The notes beneath the pieces were generated by a model that was not told the DNA's origin, did not search any database, and worked only from the letters and a program-made list of their open reading frames with translations. Source: a virus. Taken from it: 64,000 nucleotides of DNA. Positions within the stretch are counted from its first letter, which is position 1. Every line of letters begins with the position of its first letter. Location: the IMG/VR virus record IMGVR_UViG_3300008117_003079, positions 30,187 to 94,186 of that record; one strand, 5' to 3'. The position numbers were made by a program, and so were the translations under genes. Below, piece by piece: positions 8,299-17,744 of this stretch.

Positions 8299-9729
8299 TT
8301 ACAATAATACTGATAGATGATGATAGTTATTCATTGATACATCATTTAATACCTGATATAAACAATTGTTTAAACCATCCTTATCTGTGTTATATAATTT
8401 AGTTTTAATTTGATTTAAAAATCTTAATTGGTTTATACGAGTTTCTCTATGAACCCAGTTTTTCTCATTCCAACTATTTGTTTTATGAGATAATAATTTA
8501 AATAAAGATTTTCTTCTATACGGAACCGTCATTTCTCTACCTAATGATTCATGTGATTTTATGAAATGGCAATTATTAATTTCACCATTATTACCGTTAA
8601 AAGATAAATCTAATAGAGTATTTTCTTTGTAGAATTTAAAATCATAATATAATTTTAAATGTTCCGCCGATTTATACGCTCTAAAATTTTCTAATAAAGA
8701 ATTTTCCAAAACATTATCTGCTAATATAGAAATTTCTTTATCTTTCAATTTACAATCGTATATTGCAAATTCAGAAATCATTCCATAAAAAAAGTTTGGG
8801 TTAGAATCCCTTTCAGGTGAACCAACGCCTAAATAAAAGTATTCTTCATCTGAATAATCCTTTGGAGCATTCTTTAGTTTTTCTGTACCTACTAATTCAC
8901 CATCTTTATAAAAAGAAATTTCATTTTTTTTATAATCAAAAGTTAAACAAATTTGAGTAAAATGATTAGTTAGTATTTCTGAATTAATAGAAGTGCAATC
9001 ATCGGTATCATCCCAAAAATCTACTTTATATCTTCTAAAAGAATTATAACTTATATTCGTATCGTATCCAGGTATTGAAAATACAGTATATTCATCATAA
9101 TCATTATTTGGATTTGATATTATTTCATCAGGTTTAAATGTAATTATTATTGATGTATCTTTTTCAAAATCTAATAAGTCTTTCTTTAGTATCCTGATGT
9201 AAGAATCATTTCCACTAAAAGATAACCCATATAATTTTTTGGTTTCATTTTTACCAATAATTTTTGAATCCAATGGAATGCTCTTTTGATTAACCCTAAA
9301 TAAAAGGTCATCATCTTCAAACCCCCATCCCCAATATAAATTAGAATATCCATTTACTCTTTCAAATGTATCAGAACTAAACATAGTTACACCTCCAAAA
9401 TAATCATCAAATGATAAGTTTTTGGATTTATCATATTCTAATTCAAAATTGGTTGCAAGGTGCATGGGTAATTCAGAATAAGAATAATCAACCTCAATTG
9501 GTAGCATATCCACATCGTGAAATACAATATATCCACATCCTAATTCTTTTGCTTTGATATACCCAATATTTAATAACTTCCCTCTATTAAACGGTTTATC
9601 ATCGGTCTGTTCAACTACGATAATCTCGTGTTTAATTTTTTTGGATTTTAAATATGAAGACATAGTTTCACCGAATCGTGCTAAATGCGATTCTCTATCT
9701 CTGTATGGTACAATTATTCCTAACTTCAT
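8299..9729 (-). CDS. Beta-1,4-galactosyltransferase-like (GT7) with an internal LamG domain, best-conserved copy
   Basis: 476 residues. The closest of the three to animal-type beta-1,4-galactosyltransferases: PYRDRESHL (8-16), VVEQ with FNRGKLLNIGY (47-57), FHDVDMLP (70-77), YFGGV (110-114), NGYSNLYWGWGFEDDD (126-141). LamG-like sequence spans about 165-395 (FYKDGELVG at 273-281; FFYGMISEFAIYDCKL at 313-328). GT7 C-terminus resumes with PYRRKSLF and ends DKDGLNNCLYQVLN (449-462), which matches DGLNSLTYQVLD. All metal and acid residues are present, so activity is likely. Start is 2 bases after the neighbouring stop. Confidence 0.88.
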   Translation of the reverse strand: MKLGIIVPYRDRESHLARFGETMSSYLKSKKIKHEIIVVEQTDDKPFNRGKLLNIGYIKAKELGCGYIVFHDVDMLPIEVDYSYSELPMHLATNFELEYDKSKNLSFDDYFGGVTMFSSDTFERVNGYSNLYWGWGFEDDDLLFRVNQKSIPLDSKIIGKNETKKLYGLSFSGNDSYIRILKKDLLDFEKDTSIIITFKPDEIISNPNNDYDEYTVFSIPGYDTNISYNSFRRYKVDFWDDTDDCTSINSEILTNHFTQICLTFDYKKNEISFYKDGELVGTEKLKNAPKDYSDEEYFYLGVGSPERDSNPNFFYGMISEFAIYDCKLKDKEISILADNVLENSLLENFRAYKSAEHLKLYYDFKFYKENTLLDLSFNGNNGEINNCHFIKSHESLGREMTVPYRRKSLFKLLSHKTNSWNEKNWVHRETRINQLRFLNQIKTKLYNTDKDGLNNCLYQVLNDVSMNNYHHLSVLL

Positions 9730-9734
9730 TTAGA

Positions 9735-10076
9735 TTATACTTTTTCTATATCTTTTTTAGGTCTTGCTCTACGAGGTGGCGGTAATTCTGCATCATTTTC
9801 AATTTGAGCAGGTTCGGTGGGAATACTTCCTTTAAAAGATGTTTCTGAACTAGATGATGACCCATTTTCTTTTGCAATGTTGTAGAATTCATAAAGATAA
9901 TACGCAACTCTATCACTCCATTCTGATTTGTTAATTTCTTCAAACCAAATAGTAAGTGCATCTAAAGAATTGGCAATTTTTTCCAATGCTTTAACTTTTC
10001 TAGTTTCCAATACTACCGATTCCAAATTTTGTTCAGGTGTAGTTGTTGTGTCAGATTGTAACTTAACTTTCGCCAT
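9735..10076 (-). CDS. Hypothetical protein between two galactosyltransferase paralogues
   Basis: 113 residues, not recognised. A helical middle (KALEKIANSLDALTIWFEEI, then a Trp/Tyr-rich helix around residues 50-70) is flanked by a Thr/Ser-rich N-terminus and a Ser run followed by an acidic, Pro-rich tail that ends RRARPKKDIEKV. It fits exactly between two GT7-LamG genes (5-6 base gaps), so it is probably co-transcribed with them. No membrane segment or signal peptide. Function unknown. Confidence 0.75.
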   Translation of the reverse strand: MAKVKLQSDTTTTPEQNLESVVLETRKVKALEKIANSLDALTIWFEEINKSEWSDRVAYYLYEFYNIAKENGSSSSSETSFKGSIPTEPAQIENDAELPPPRRARPKKDIEKV

Positions 10077-10082
10077 TTATTT

Positions 10083-11540
10083 TTATATTTTAATTTGATG
10101 CTTATAAACTCCTGTTTTAATTTCTTCTGTTGATACTAAATCATATGATAATGTATTTAATCCAAATTTATCAGTATCTAATATATCAGTTGCAATTTCA
10201 TAAAAGAAAATACCTTCATTTTCTTCAAAAATATCATCTTTTACTTTCCAACTATAATTTTGTAATTTAGTGAATTTTTTTGAATTTTCCAAGATTTGAA
10301 ACCGTCCATTTGATTGTTCTGGCATATCAAATTCATAAGACAGGTTTAATTGTTCAGAATACAATTCCTGATGTAACCCAGTTGATACTATTCTTGGATT
10401 TGAAAATGTTTTAGAATCATCTACATAAAAATCTCCAAACTTTTTATCAAATGGTACATTTATAACTGCTTCAAAATTTGTAGTTATTGTATCATTTATT
10501 GTTTTATACCCATCGGTGTATAGTTTTAATATTTCGGATTCTGCCAATGGGTAATCGAATAATAATAGGTTAGATATTTTGCCATTAAATGAATTTTTAA
10601 ATGCCAAACTACCAATCCACAAATCTTTTCCTTTAAAGTCCATTAAATAATTTGGTAATCCATCCAGTGCTTGTACAAGTTTGCCATCAATGTATAGACC
10701 GGCTTTTTTCTTATCCATATCAACCTTTAATGACAGGTTTATCCATTGATTGACATGTGCTTTGTGTGAATACCACATTTGATGTAAACTCTTATTATCA
10801 TCCCACAATTGAACTACAATTGCATCGTTTTTCATAATAAAAATTCCCATATCATAACCTTGTTTCCCAATAATACACGCATCGTTTGATTGATTATCGT
10901 TAATGAAAACATTCATTGATATTGTAAATGAATCTTCAAAAATATAATCGGTTGTTTTGCTTGCTCTTATAAACACACAATTATTTTCATTTGAATCAAA
11001 AGGATATATTGTTTTTTTAATATATTTATTTACCTCTTTTACATCTGTTAAAACATGCGGTTTATATATATTTTTAGTAAAAAATCTCTTTGCAGATAAT
11101 AATTTGTGTTTTTTTAATCTATATAAGAAATCTATCCAATGAAAAGAACCTCCCCAATAATCGTTACTGAACCCGTTTGCTTCGAAGAAATTTTCTTTTG
11201 TAATTTTAAAAGCTCCGCCTATCCAATGAGGATACGGTTTTAAATTTGCGGCTAAATGTGTTGGGTAGTATTCAAAATCATAATTACACGATTCTTGTCT
11301 TGGTAGAATATCAATATCGTGGAATATATAATAATCGGAACGATTTTGTGTTATATCCGCACCAATATTACACAGTTTTCCATAATTAAAATAAACATCC
11401 GCATCTATTTGTTCGATGAAATGTATTTCGTAATCTATTTTATCTTTTAAAAAGTATTCCATGTGACCCACAAAGGTATACAGGTCTTGTAAACGATTGG
11501 AGTACGGTACTATAATTGATAACTTTTTACTATTCGCCAT
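10083..11540 (-). CDS. GT7-LamG paralogue with altered catalytic motif
   Basis: 485 residues with the same architecture as the two downstream paralogues. GT7 blocks: VPYSNR (11-16), FIEQ (41-44), FNYGKLCNIG (51-60), FHDIDILP (73-80), WIGGAF (106-111), NGFSNDYWGG (122-131). The family's WGWGxEDDD is replaced here by WGGSFHWID, so the EDDD acidic cluster is lost. LamG follows (LYIDGKLVQAL near residue 285; FNGKISNLLLFDYPL near 330), then the GT7 end with FGLNTLSYDLV. The change suggests a non-catalytic, binding-only or altered-specificity protein. It begins 14 bases after the upstream gene's stop. Confidence 0.8.
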   Translation of the reverse strand: MANSKKLSIIVPYSNRLQDLYTFVGHMEYFLKDKIDYEIHFIEQIDADVYFNYGKLCNIGADITQNRSDYYIFHDIDILPRQESCNYDFEYYPTHLAANLKPYPHWIGGAFKITKENFFEANGFSNDYWGGSFHWIDFLYRLKKHKLLSAKRFFTKNIYKPHVLTDVKEVNKYIKKTIYPFDSNENNCVFIRASKTTDYIFEDSFTISMNVFINDNQSNDACIIGKQGYDMGIFIMKNDAIVVQLWDDNKSLHQMWYSHKAHVNQWINLSLKVDMDKKKAGLYIDGKLVQALDGLPNYLMDFKGKDLWIGSLAFKNSFNGKISNLLLFDYPLAESEILKLYTDGYKTINDTITTNFEAVINVPFDKKFGDFYVDDSKTFSNPRIVSTGLHQELYSEQLNLSYEFDMPEQSNGRFQILENSKKFTKLQNYSWKVKDDIFEENEGIFFYEIATDILDTDKFGLNTLSYDLVSTEEIKTGVYKHQIKI

Positions 11541-11554
11541 CTTAATAACCTATT

Positions 11555-12403
11555 TTATATAGATATAATTTTTTTAAATAATTGTTTCCATTTTGAGTAT
11601 CCTGAATAATGATAAGTTGGTGATAATTCGAATCCAAATCTCACATCATCCAATGGTAATTTAAATCTAAATTTTGCCAATTCTCTATACATTTTTCGAT
11701 ATTCTTCTGAATATGAGTAATCTTTATTTATGTTTGCAACTGCTCTAATTCTTTCTCCACAAGTACTATCCCATTTAAAATGATGTACTTGCACACTGCA
11801 TTTGTTAATTGGTGCAATCAGTGGATGATTCCAACCTTGCCATTTCCAAGTAGTATGTCCGTCTATTTTTGCATAATGCTGTCCGTTTGTAATTTCAACA
11901 TACCCCTTTGCTATACAAATTTTATTAGGATTAGCACCACTTAACGGAAATCTAAAAAATCCTGCGTATGGAAACTTTTCAAATATGTCATCCGTATCTA
12001 ATAATTCAACAAATTCACCATCCTCTCCAATTCTATCTATAAATCCACCTCTTACCATTTCCCATCCATTTACATCACAATTTGATGTGATACTTCGTAA
12101 TGAATCCGAATAGACATGGAACTCATCATCATCGGATATTACCCACCAATCGTTTGGATGAGTTGATTTTACTTCATTGTAAAGTCTTGTTACCTTTTCC
12201 CAATTATACTTCTCTTCAATTACCGTTTTTACAATTTTAGCATTTGGAAATTGAGATACTATGGTTTTAACTTCTGATAAATTAGATTGCTCTTCCCAAT
12301 CATATACAACAATATACATTTCATCCACTTTATCTTTGTAGTGGTTTAACATATGTTTTAATGTTGTTGTTCTAGAACCTGTTACCGTAACTAATCTAAT
12401 CAT
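11555..12403 (-). CDS. GT-A-type glycosyltransferase-like protein
   Basis: 282 residues. The N-terminus MIRLVTVTGSRTTTLKHML and the later WWVISDDDEFHVY (acidic DDDE metal motif near residue 95) fit a GT-A nucleotide-diphospho-sugar fold. His-containing stretches NGQHYAKIDGH and VQVHHFKWD near residues 170 and 207 are reminiscent of phage GT2-like or DUF glycosyltransferases. It overlaps the upstream methyltransferase by 4 bases and precedes the GT7-LamG genes, which supports a role in the same glycan. Donor unknown. Confidence 0.65.
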   Translation of the reverse strand: MIRLVTVTGSRTTTLKHMLNHYKDKVDEMYIVVYDWEEQSNLSEVKTIVSQFPNAKIVKTVIEEKYNWEKVTRLYNEVKSTHPNDWWVISDDDEFHVYSDSLRSITSNCDVNGWEMVRGGFIDRIGEDGEFVELLDTDDIFEKFPYAGFFRFPLSGANPNKICIAKGYVEITNGQHYAKIDGHTTWKWQGWNHPLIAPINKCSVQVHHFKWDSTCGERIRAVANINKDYSYSEEYRKMYRELAKFRFKLPLDDVRFGFELSPTYHYSGYSKWKQLFKKIISI

Positions 12404-13158
12404 TTTCTTTTAACTAATGTTAATCCAGTTGATGATGGTTTATTTTTTACTATTCCAAAATTGAATAAATCAAATGTTTCCCACTTTGGATTATCTTTAA
12501 GTTCTTTAGCAAATGTAATTGGTCCATGCCAATCATCAAAATCACCTCTATCTTTTACTTCGTTTGTAACAATGTAACTATCTGCATAATTAGGGTCCGT
12601 ATCGTGGATAGAAATGATACCATTTGGAGAAAGTAACTGCGAATATAGTTCAAAATCCTCTTTTACATTCTCATAACTATGACCAGCATCTATATGTAAA
12701 TAATCTATCTGAATATCATTAAGAATAAAGTAATTATGAAAAGCGTCTTCTGTTGTTTTATTAATAATTCGTGGATGAAATGTTCTTCTGAAAAATGATT
12801 CTTCTCTAAACCAATTTACATGTCCACCAATACCGTTCATAGCATCAACAACATAAGTAACACCAATATCTCCCCAATTTAAATCAGAATTTCCTTCAAA
12901 AATGCCTTGTTTATGTAAATCGTAACGAGCCTGTGTCATTAATCTAGGTACAAATCCTCCACCTGAACCTAAACATACACAAGTTTTTGCTCTCATATAC
13001 TGAATAAGAGAATAGATTATTAAACCATCTCCTAAATGATTATCAGTTGCTCCATGTGACCATCTATACGGAACTGGAACTTCTTCTTGCTCCTGATATT
13101 CGTTATATTCTAAATTGTTTGTTAGATAATTCTTTAAGTATTGTAAATCTTGTAGCAT
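12400..13158 (-). CDS. SAM-dependent methyltransferase (Methyltransf_24/TylF-like)
   Basis: 252 residues. CVCLGSGGGFVPRLM (near residues 56-70) is a class I methyltransferase SAM-binding glycine loop, and the block IDYLHIDAGHSYENVKED followed by GIISIHDTDP is the typical C-terminal half of the Methyltransf_24 family. Such enzymes often methylate sugars in surface glycans. It is first in its operon: a TTG-N20-TATATTGT promoter lies in the 62-base gap upstream (13186-13216). Sugar O-methylation is inferred from neighbours. Confidence 0.82.
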   Translation of the reverse strand: MLQDLQYLKNYLTNNLEYNEYQEQEEVPVPYRWSHGATDNHLGDGLIIYSLIQYMRAKTCVCLGSGGGFVPRLMTQARYDLHKQGIFEGNSDLNWGDIGVTYVVDAMNGIGGHVNWFREESFFRRTFHPRIINKTTEDAFHNYFILNDIQIDYLHIDAGHSYENVKEDFELYSQLLSPNGIISIHDTDPNYADSYIVTNEVKDRGDFDDWHGPITFAKELKDNPKWETFDLFNFGIVKNKPSSTGLTLVKRK

Positions 13159-13185
13159 TAGATTAGTTGATAAAGTAAAGTGAAT

Positions 13186-13216
13186 ACAATATACTAAAAA
13201 AAATCTAAATTTACAA
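13186..13216 (-). promoter_or_regulatory. Host-like promoter candidate, TTG-N20-TATATTGT
   Basis: On the minus strand TTG (13216-13214) is followed after exactly 20 bases by TATATTGT (13193-13186), close to the Bacteroidota TTG / TAnnTTTG consensus. It lies 27 bases upstream of the methyltransferase start at 13158. Confidence 0.6.
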
Positions 13217-13220
13217 CACT

Positions 13221-14108
13221 TTATTCATTTATTTTAGTATGATATTTTTCTACATCATCTTTAATTTTTGGCCATAGGAAATTTGTAAAGAAATCAATTG
13301 ATTGTTCTTTTGATGGATGAAACCAACCACCCAACATTGTTTGATTTTTGTTGGCAAAGTATTCCAATATACCACCTCCAAATCCTTTTATCCTAACATC
13401 ATCGGTAAATATAAATTTATCAAAATCAATTTTTTCTAATAGTTCTGGTATTATATCTGCTTCAAACCAAGAATTTTCAAATGGTTCTAATTTATCAAAT
13501 AAACTTTCTGTTTTTAATGTAGCGTAATTTCCTGTATCCACATCAGCTCTTTTTTGAAGATTATATAATTTGTCTACCGCAACATCCATTTGAAACAAAT
13601 TACCAATTGTAATCATTTTATATGGTATATTTTTTTCTTTAAAATACTGTTGAGTGTGATATATACTTTCTAATGTTTGTAATATAGCACCATATATTGA
13701 ATAATAATTTTCAAAAAATTCTTTCCCATACCCAAATATATCAGTTCCATTTAACATATAGTTTATTTTACCAATTCTTTCAGGATGCATACTCATTCTT
13801 GGAAAATTTTTTGCTCTATCTTCGTTTACAAATACAGGATAATCCCATCTATCGATTGTAGACCATTGAACTATTGCATAATCTACATTCGAGTGTGGTT
13901 TAGTTGGATTTTTGTAATGTGGTGAATTTAAAAATCTGAATACCTTTCTTCGCATTATATCATTTCCAGAACCACCACATGCTGCATTATACACATCAAA
14001 CGGGTCTGATGTTTTTTTTGGATTAAATAAGGAATATCCTTCCATTTCAAACCCAATAGGCCAGTTTTCATCTCCTGCAGTAAAAGAGCATCCGTTTATT
14101 AATATCAT
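13221..14108 (-). CDS. SGNH/GDSL-type protein
   Basis: 295 residues. NGCSFTAG (residues 5-12) stands where SGNH hydrolases have GDS, with Ser8 as nucleophile; CGGSGND (44-50) is the G/N oxyanion block; FHPSKEQ near residue 265 could give the catalytic His. It overlaps the upstream gene by 4 bases. Family members esterify or de-esterify glycans and lipids; O-acetylation control of the phage glycan is plausible. Two further SGNH-type genes lie at 54663 and 57896. Confidence 0.7.
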   Translation of the reverse strand: MILINGCSFTAGDENWPIGFEMEGYSLFNPKKTSDPFDVYNAACGGSGNDIMRRKVFRFLNSPHYKNPTKPHSNVDYAIVQWSTIDRWDYPVFVNEDRAKNFPRMSMHPERIGKINYMLNGTDIFGYGKEFFENYYSIYGAILQTLESIYHTQQYFKEKNIPYKMITIGNLFQMDVAVDKLYNLQKRADVDTGNYATLKTESLFDKLEPFENSWFEADIIPELLEKIDFDKFIFTDDVRIKGFGGGILEYFANKNQTMLGGWFHPSKEQSIDFFTNFLWPKIKDDVEKYHTKINE

Positions 14109-15427
14109 AGCAATTTATTTATATTATTCATTATATTACAATAATGTGTTATTAATTTTTGTTTGTTTTCTCGTAATATTACTGTATTTTTTATAAAAAC
14201 ATTTTTAATGTTATCTACATTTTTATCTTTTAAAAAATTCACTATCATATCGATTTGTTCTAATTCATTTTTATTTTCAATTCCATTTAATCCAAAATCT
14301 TCTAAAAATAAATTTATACCTATTCTATTATATTCTTCATATACTTTATTTGAACCAAATATTAATGCAAACTTTTCAGATAATACTGGTTTTATTGATT
14401 TTTCTGTAAAGAATCCATATTTTAAATTAAAAATACAATGAGTTTCTCCAACCACTTCAAAATATGATAAATCGTATTCTTTTTCTCTAAAATAATAAAG
14501 TAAATGGTCAAATTCAAATGGAGCATTTAATGGTGTAACATTTATTTCATTTCGTAAAGATTTGAGTTTATCAAAATTTTTAGTTGTAAAGTATTTTATA
14601 TGATTATCGGTATGTGTTTTAGTATGGTCTGTGTATATATGCCCTTCACTAACCATTTGTGAGTATTCTAATAAAAATTTTTCATTTATACAATTCAAAC
14701 CTGTTTTTAATATATCAAATTCTTTTGCTTTTAACAAAAATTGAACTCTGTGAAATCTCGGTTTCAATGCCTGACTAGAATATACATATGGTTTTTCAGC
14801 ATTATGTGTTATATTGAGATTTTTAAACACATCAGAAAAATTGTTATTATACGGTAATTTACCATTAGTATGATGTGGAAATAAAAAATGTGTAAATTGT
14901 CCCTCCGCCATTAAATGAAACATACAATAGAATGAATCATAGTGAAAGTTTTTACCTTCATTAAATAATTCATAGTCTGTTATTTTAATATAATTAAATT
15001 TAAAATCATATCTAAAATATTTTTCATCTATTTCATATTCGTTTGCTTCTAAAAATGCAAAATTGAATAAAACTTTTGTGTTTCTTTCAACATATAATTT
15101 TTCCAATTTATCAAATTCAATTGGATTTTTTTTCATCAATGGTAAATAGAATTCACTCCATATTTTTCTATCAACCACAATTATTAAATTATCAATTGGG
15201 TTTGAATACAATAAATCAAAAGTAGTTATACCATCAAATGATTTTAAATGATTTAATATATTATATGGGTTTTGTATATAATGATGTATTTCAATTTCTT
15301 CACCACCATTATTTATAACAATTTTATGATGCTTTTCTATTTCTATTACATTTACAGAAATTAAATTTGCTTCTGGAAACAAATTTTGTAACTCATTATA
15401 TGTTGCTAATATATTTAGTGACCTCAT
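14105..15427 (-). CDS. Putative GT-B-type glycosyltransferase
   Basis: 440 residues. The C-terminal part near residues 330-380 contains FEVVGETHCIF, FFTEKSIKPVLSEKFALIF and RIGINLF, which matches the 'xxET...FxTEKxxKPLxxxxPFIxxG...LGF' donor-binding region shared by many phage and bacterial glycosyltransferases. The N-terminal 320 residues are not recognised. The gene 16644-17744 has the same C-terminal pattern. Start at 15427 overlaps the upstream gene by 32 bases, longer than usual here, but no better start is seen. Confidence 0.55.
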   Translation of the reverse strand: MRSLNILATYNELQNLFPEANLISVNVIEIEKHHKIVINNGGEEIEIHHYIQNPYNILNHLKSFDGITTFDLLYSNPIDNLIIVVDRKIWSEFYLPLMKKNPIEFDKLEKLYVERNTKVLFNFAFLEANEYEIDEKYFRYDFKFNYIKITDYELFNEGKNFHYDSFYCMFHLMAEGQFTHFLFPHHTNGKLPYNNNFSDVFKNLNITHNAEKPYVYSSQALKPRFHRVQFLLKAKEFDILKTGLNCINEKFLLEYSQMVSEGHIYTDHTKTHTDNHIKYFTTKNFDKLKSLRNEINVTPLNAPFEFDHLLYYFREKEYDLSYFEVVGETHCIFNLKYGFFTEKSIKPVLSEKFALIFGSNKVYEEYNRIGINLFLEDFGLNGIENKNELEQIDMIVNFLKDKNVDNIKNVFIKNTVILRENKQKLITHYCNIMNNINKLL

Positions 15428-16379
15428 TTATCCAATTTTGTTTGTTTGTATAAAAATATAATCTTGTTGATAGTTTATGAAATTCAGAACTAACTATATC
15501 CATATCATCTTCTAAAATTTGTAAATACATTTGATGAAATTCTCCTTTACTATTTGCCCTATATTTGTAATCGATGTGTGGCATCCAATCGGTATGTATA
15601 ATTGGAATTTTACCATTATCAACTGCGTCAAAAATTGCATATCCAAATGGTTCTTTTGTATAACATCCGTGAAATATTTGAAAATTACTTTCAAAAAACT
15701 TTTGATGGAATCGATAATCGAATTCTATAAACCTATGGTAATCTGAATTGATTTTAGAACCTTCTAACATTCGTTTGTAATCATATTTGTTTGAAAATAT
15801 AATTGATGGAATGTAATCTAAATAATGTGCGTTTTTTCTGGTTTCACATCTAGCAGCATATCCAATTTTGTTAGATATAACGCCTGTAAATGGTTTTTTA
15901 TTTTTCCATTCGTAATAATTTGTGATTGTAATGGTATTTGGATACATTTTATGCATAGTATCGTTTTCATATCCAATCCAAACTATATTATCGGAATTAT
16001 CTAGTATTTCTTTTTGCCATTTCCAATCCACTTTAGTCATTAGATTTTCATACTCATCGTTCAATCCTAACATATCAGGAATAAAAGCATGCACAAAAGT
16101 AGTATGAATTTTGTGTAAATAATCTTTCAGTAAATCGTATGGTTTGTAGGGGTGATGTAAGATTACAATTTTATCACATTGTTGAAAAATTTTACGAACT
16201 TCATTATCGTTTTCGTAAGTATAAACCGCACCTTCTTCTCTAATCAAAGGTCTGCCAACTACAACTATTTTGTAATCTTCTTTTACTAATGGCAATATAT
16301 TTTCTACAAAGTTATTGCACCAAATATCTGAACCACCAATAATGTTTTTACCATAACCTGTTGTGATAAATACTATCAT
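15396..16379 (-). CDS. GT4-like glycosyltransferase
   Basis: 327 residues. GYGKNIIGGSDIW near the N-terminus is a GT-B glycine loop; GYAARCETRKNAHYL near 196 starts the donor domain; EPFGYAIFDAVDNGKIPII near 255-273 corresponds to the GT4 E-x7-E block, with EPFG and the second acidic position as Asp. Length is typical of short GT4 enzymes. It is followed by the GT-B-like gene at 14105, so two sugars may be added in sequence. Confidence 0.75.
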   Translation of the reverse strand: MIVFITTGYGKNIIGGSDIWCNNFVENILPLVKEDYKIVVVGRPLIREEGAVYTYENDNEVRKIFQQCDKIVILHHPYKPYDLLKDYLHKIHTTFVHAFIPDMLGLNDEYENLMTKVDWKWQKEILDNSDNIVWIGYENDTMHKMYPNTITITNYYEWKNKKPFTGVISNKIGYAARCETRKNAHYLDYIPSIIFSNKYDYKRMLEGSKINSDYHRFIEFDYRFHQKFFESNFQIFHGCYTKEPFGYAIFDAVDNGKIPIIHTDWMPHIDYKYRANSKGEFHQMYLQILEDDMDIVSSEFHKLSTRLYFYTNKQNWINEVTKYISNI

Positions 16380-16414
16380 ATATAACCACTAATCAATAAC
16401 TTTTTAATTTCAGA

Positions 16415-16591
16415 TTATTCTGCAGATTCTACGGGAATTAAAATGTATTTGTGAGTATCACCACATTCGTTTGGTTCATCAAAAATTTCTTGATGTTCGG
16501 CAATCCATTCCATTGCTTGCTCATTAGTTAATGATTCACAACCTTCAATGGGTGTATCTGTTCCTGATAATACTATTTTCCAAAGTTCCAT
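16415..16591 (-). CDS. Small acidic hypothetical protein
   Basis: 58 residues, start ATG 16591-16589, stop TAA 16417-16415. The sequence begins MELWKIVLSGTDTPIEG and ends HKYILIPVESAE; it is acidic and contains two Cys. A TATATTTATA motif lies 19 bases upstream and an A-rich leader precedes the ATG, features shared with other phage starts. Nothing in it identifies a function. It fills the 264-base gap between two glycosyltransferases. Confidence 0.7.
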   Translation of the reverse strand: MELWKIVLSGTDTPIEGCESLTNEQAMEWIAEHQEIFDEPNECGDTHKYILIPVESAE

Positions 16592-16610
16592 AATTGTTAG
16601 TTTTATTTAG

Positions 16611-16620
16611 TATAAATATA
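16611..16620 (-). promoter_or_regulatory. TATATTTATA motif (late-promoter candidate)
   Basis: Exact minus-strand TATATTTATA, 19 bases before the ATG at 16591. There is no TTG 20 bases upstream, unlike the host-like class. Six further intergenic copies in front of minus-strand genes support a role. Confidence 0.4.
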
Positions 16621-16643
16621 ATATTTTTTTGATAAAAGTGATA

Positions 16644-17744
16644 TTAGTTCAACAGTTTCTTAAAAGTGGTTTCCATTTCCGAATAATCATTTAGGTATTC
16701 TATCAACTTATATCTATTTTCTATAGATTTTTCTAAAGAATGATTATATCTTTCTTCTATTTCATCATCTGATGTATTATATAACCATTCTGAAAACAGA
16801 TTTATACTTCTTTCCACATCTTGGGCATTTGTTATATTTTGTACAAAATCAAAATTTAATAAATAAAATCCCATATTTTTAAGTTCATTTAATGTTTCAC
16901 TACATGCTACTAAAATTATCGGTTTTCCAAAAAATAAACCCTTATATATTTTTTCTGTAATAAATCTTTCTGGATTATTTCTATAATCCAATGTCTCAAA
17001 TATTAAATTATAATTACAATATACATAATCATTTATTGCTTCGAAATGTTTGTACTTTGGATATAACAAATCATACGCATCGTTTGCAGAATCTTTTGGA
17101 TTTAACATTTTTTCAATTAAAGGATTATTATTAAGAATATCCATTCTCCAGCTACCAGTACGATGTGCTCTTATATATGAAAATAACTTTGATTTAGATT
17201 TATCATATTTAGGTAATGATATATTATTTACCAATTCTTCTAAATAATAATATCCAATATAGTATCTGAAATATCTAAATGGAAATAACAAATCAAAATA
17301 AAAATTAGATTCCGTTTCCAGTATTGGTCTTTTTGACCCCGAAAGGATTAAATCATAATTAATTTCCTGTACTCTTTTTACAAATGCAATATCAAATACT
17401 TCACCATAATGCCATATAAATACTTTTTTTATGTTTATATGATTGGTGTTTAACTCAAATAGTTTATCCTCTAATAATTTATTTTCTAATTCTCCTGCAA
17501 ATACTATACATCTATTAAATTTTTTAAAAAATTCAATTGGTTCTTTTATAAAATTACTTAAATTGTTGTAAAAATATATTTTACTGTTTAGTTCTTTATG
17601 ATAGTATATTTGCTTTTCAGAATTATCAAATTTTGTTGCATCAAATTCAGATAAATAATCTACATTTTCTTTACCGAACATACCAAGCATTATTGGTAAT
17701 TGGTTTGAATAAGTTATAAAAACCATTAGATTTTCCTCTATCAT
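16644..17744 (-). CDS. GT-B-type glycosyltransferase-like protein
   Basis: 366 residues. The C-terminal region near 240-290 reads YNLIFETLDYR, RFITEKIYKGLFFGKPIILV and LKNMGFYLLNFDF, which is the conserved donor-site block of alpha-1,3-fucosyltransferase-like/phage glycosyltransferases (ExxxxxxxFxTEKxxKxLxxxKPxIL). The N-terminal half is AT-rich and unrecognised. ATGA overlap with the fibre-tip gene upstream (17741-17744) links it transcriptionally to the fibre, which would be a natural acceptor. Confidence 0.65.
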   Translation of the reverse strand: MIEENLMVFITYSNQLPIMLGMFGKENVDYLSEFDATKFDNSEKQIYYHKELNSKIYFYNNLSNFIKEPIEFFKKFNRCIVFAGELENKLLEDKLFELNTNHINIKKVFIWHYGEVFDIAFVKRVQEINYDLILSGSKRPILETESNFYFDLLFPFRYFRYYIGYYYLEELVNNISLPKYDKSKSKLFSYIRAHRTGSWRMDILNNNPLIEKMLNPKDSANDAYDLLYPKYKHFEAINDYVYCNYNLIFETLDYRNNPERFITEKIYKGLFFGKPIILVACSETLNELKNMGFYLLNFDFVQNITNAQDVERSINLFSEWLYNTSDDEIEERYNHSLEKSIENRYKLIEYLNDYSEMETTFKKLLN

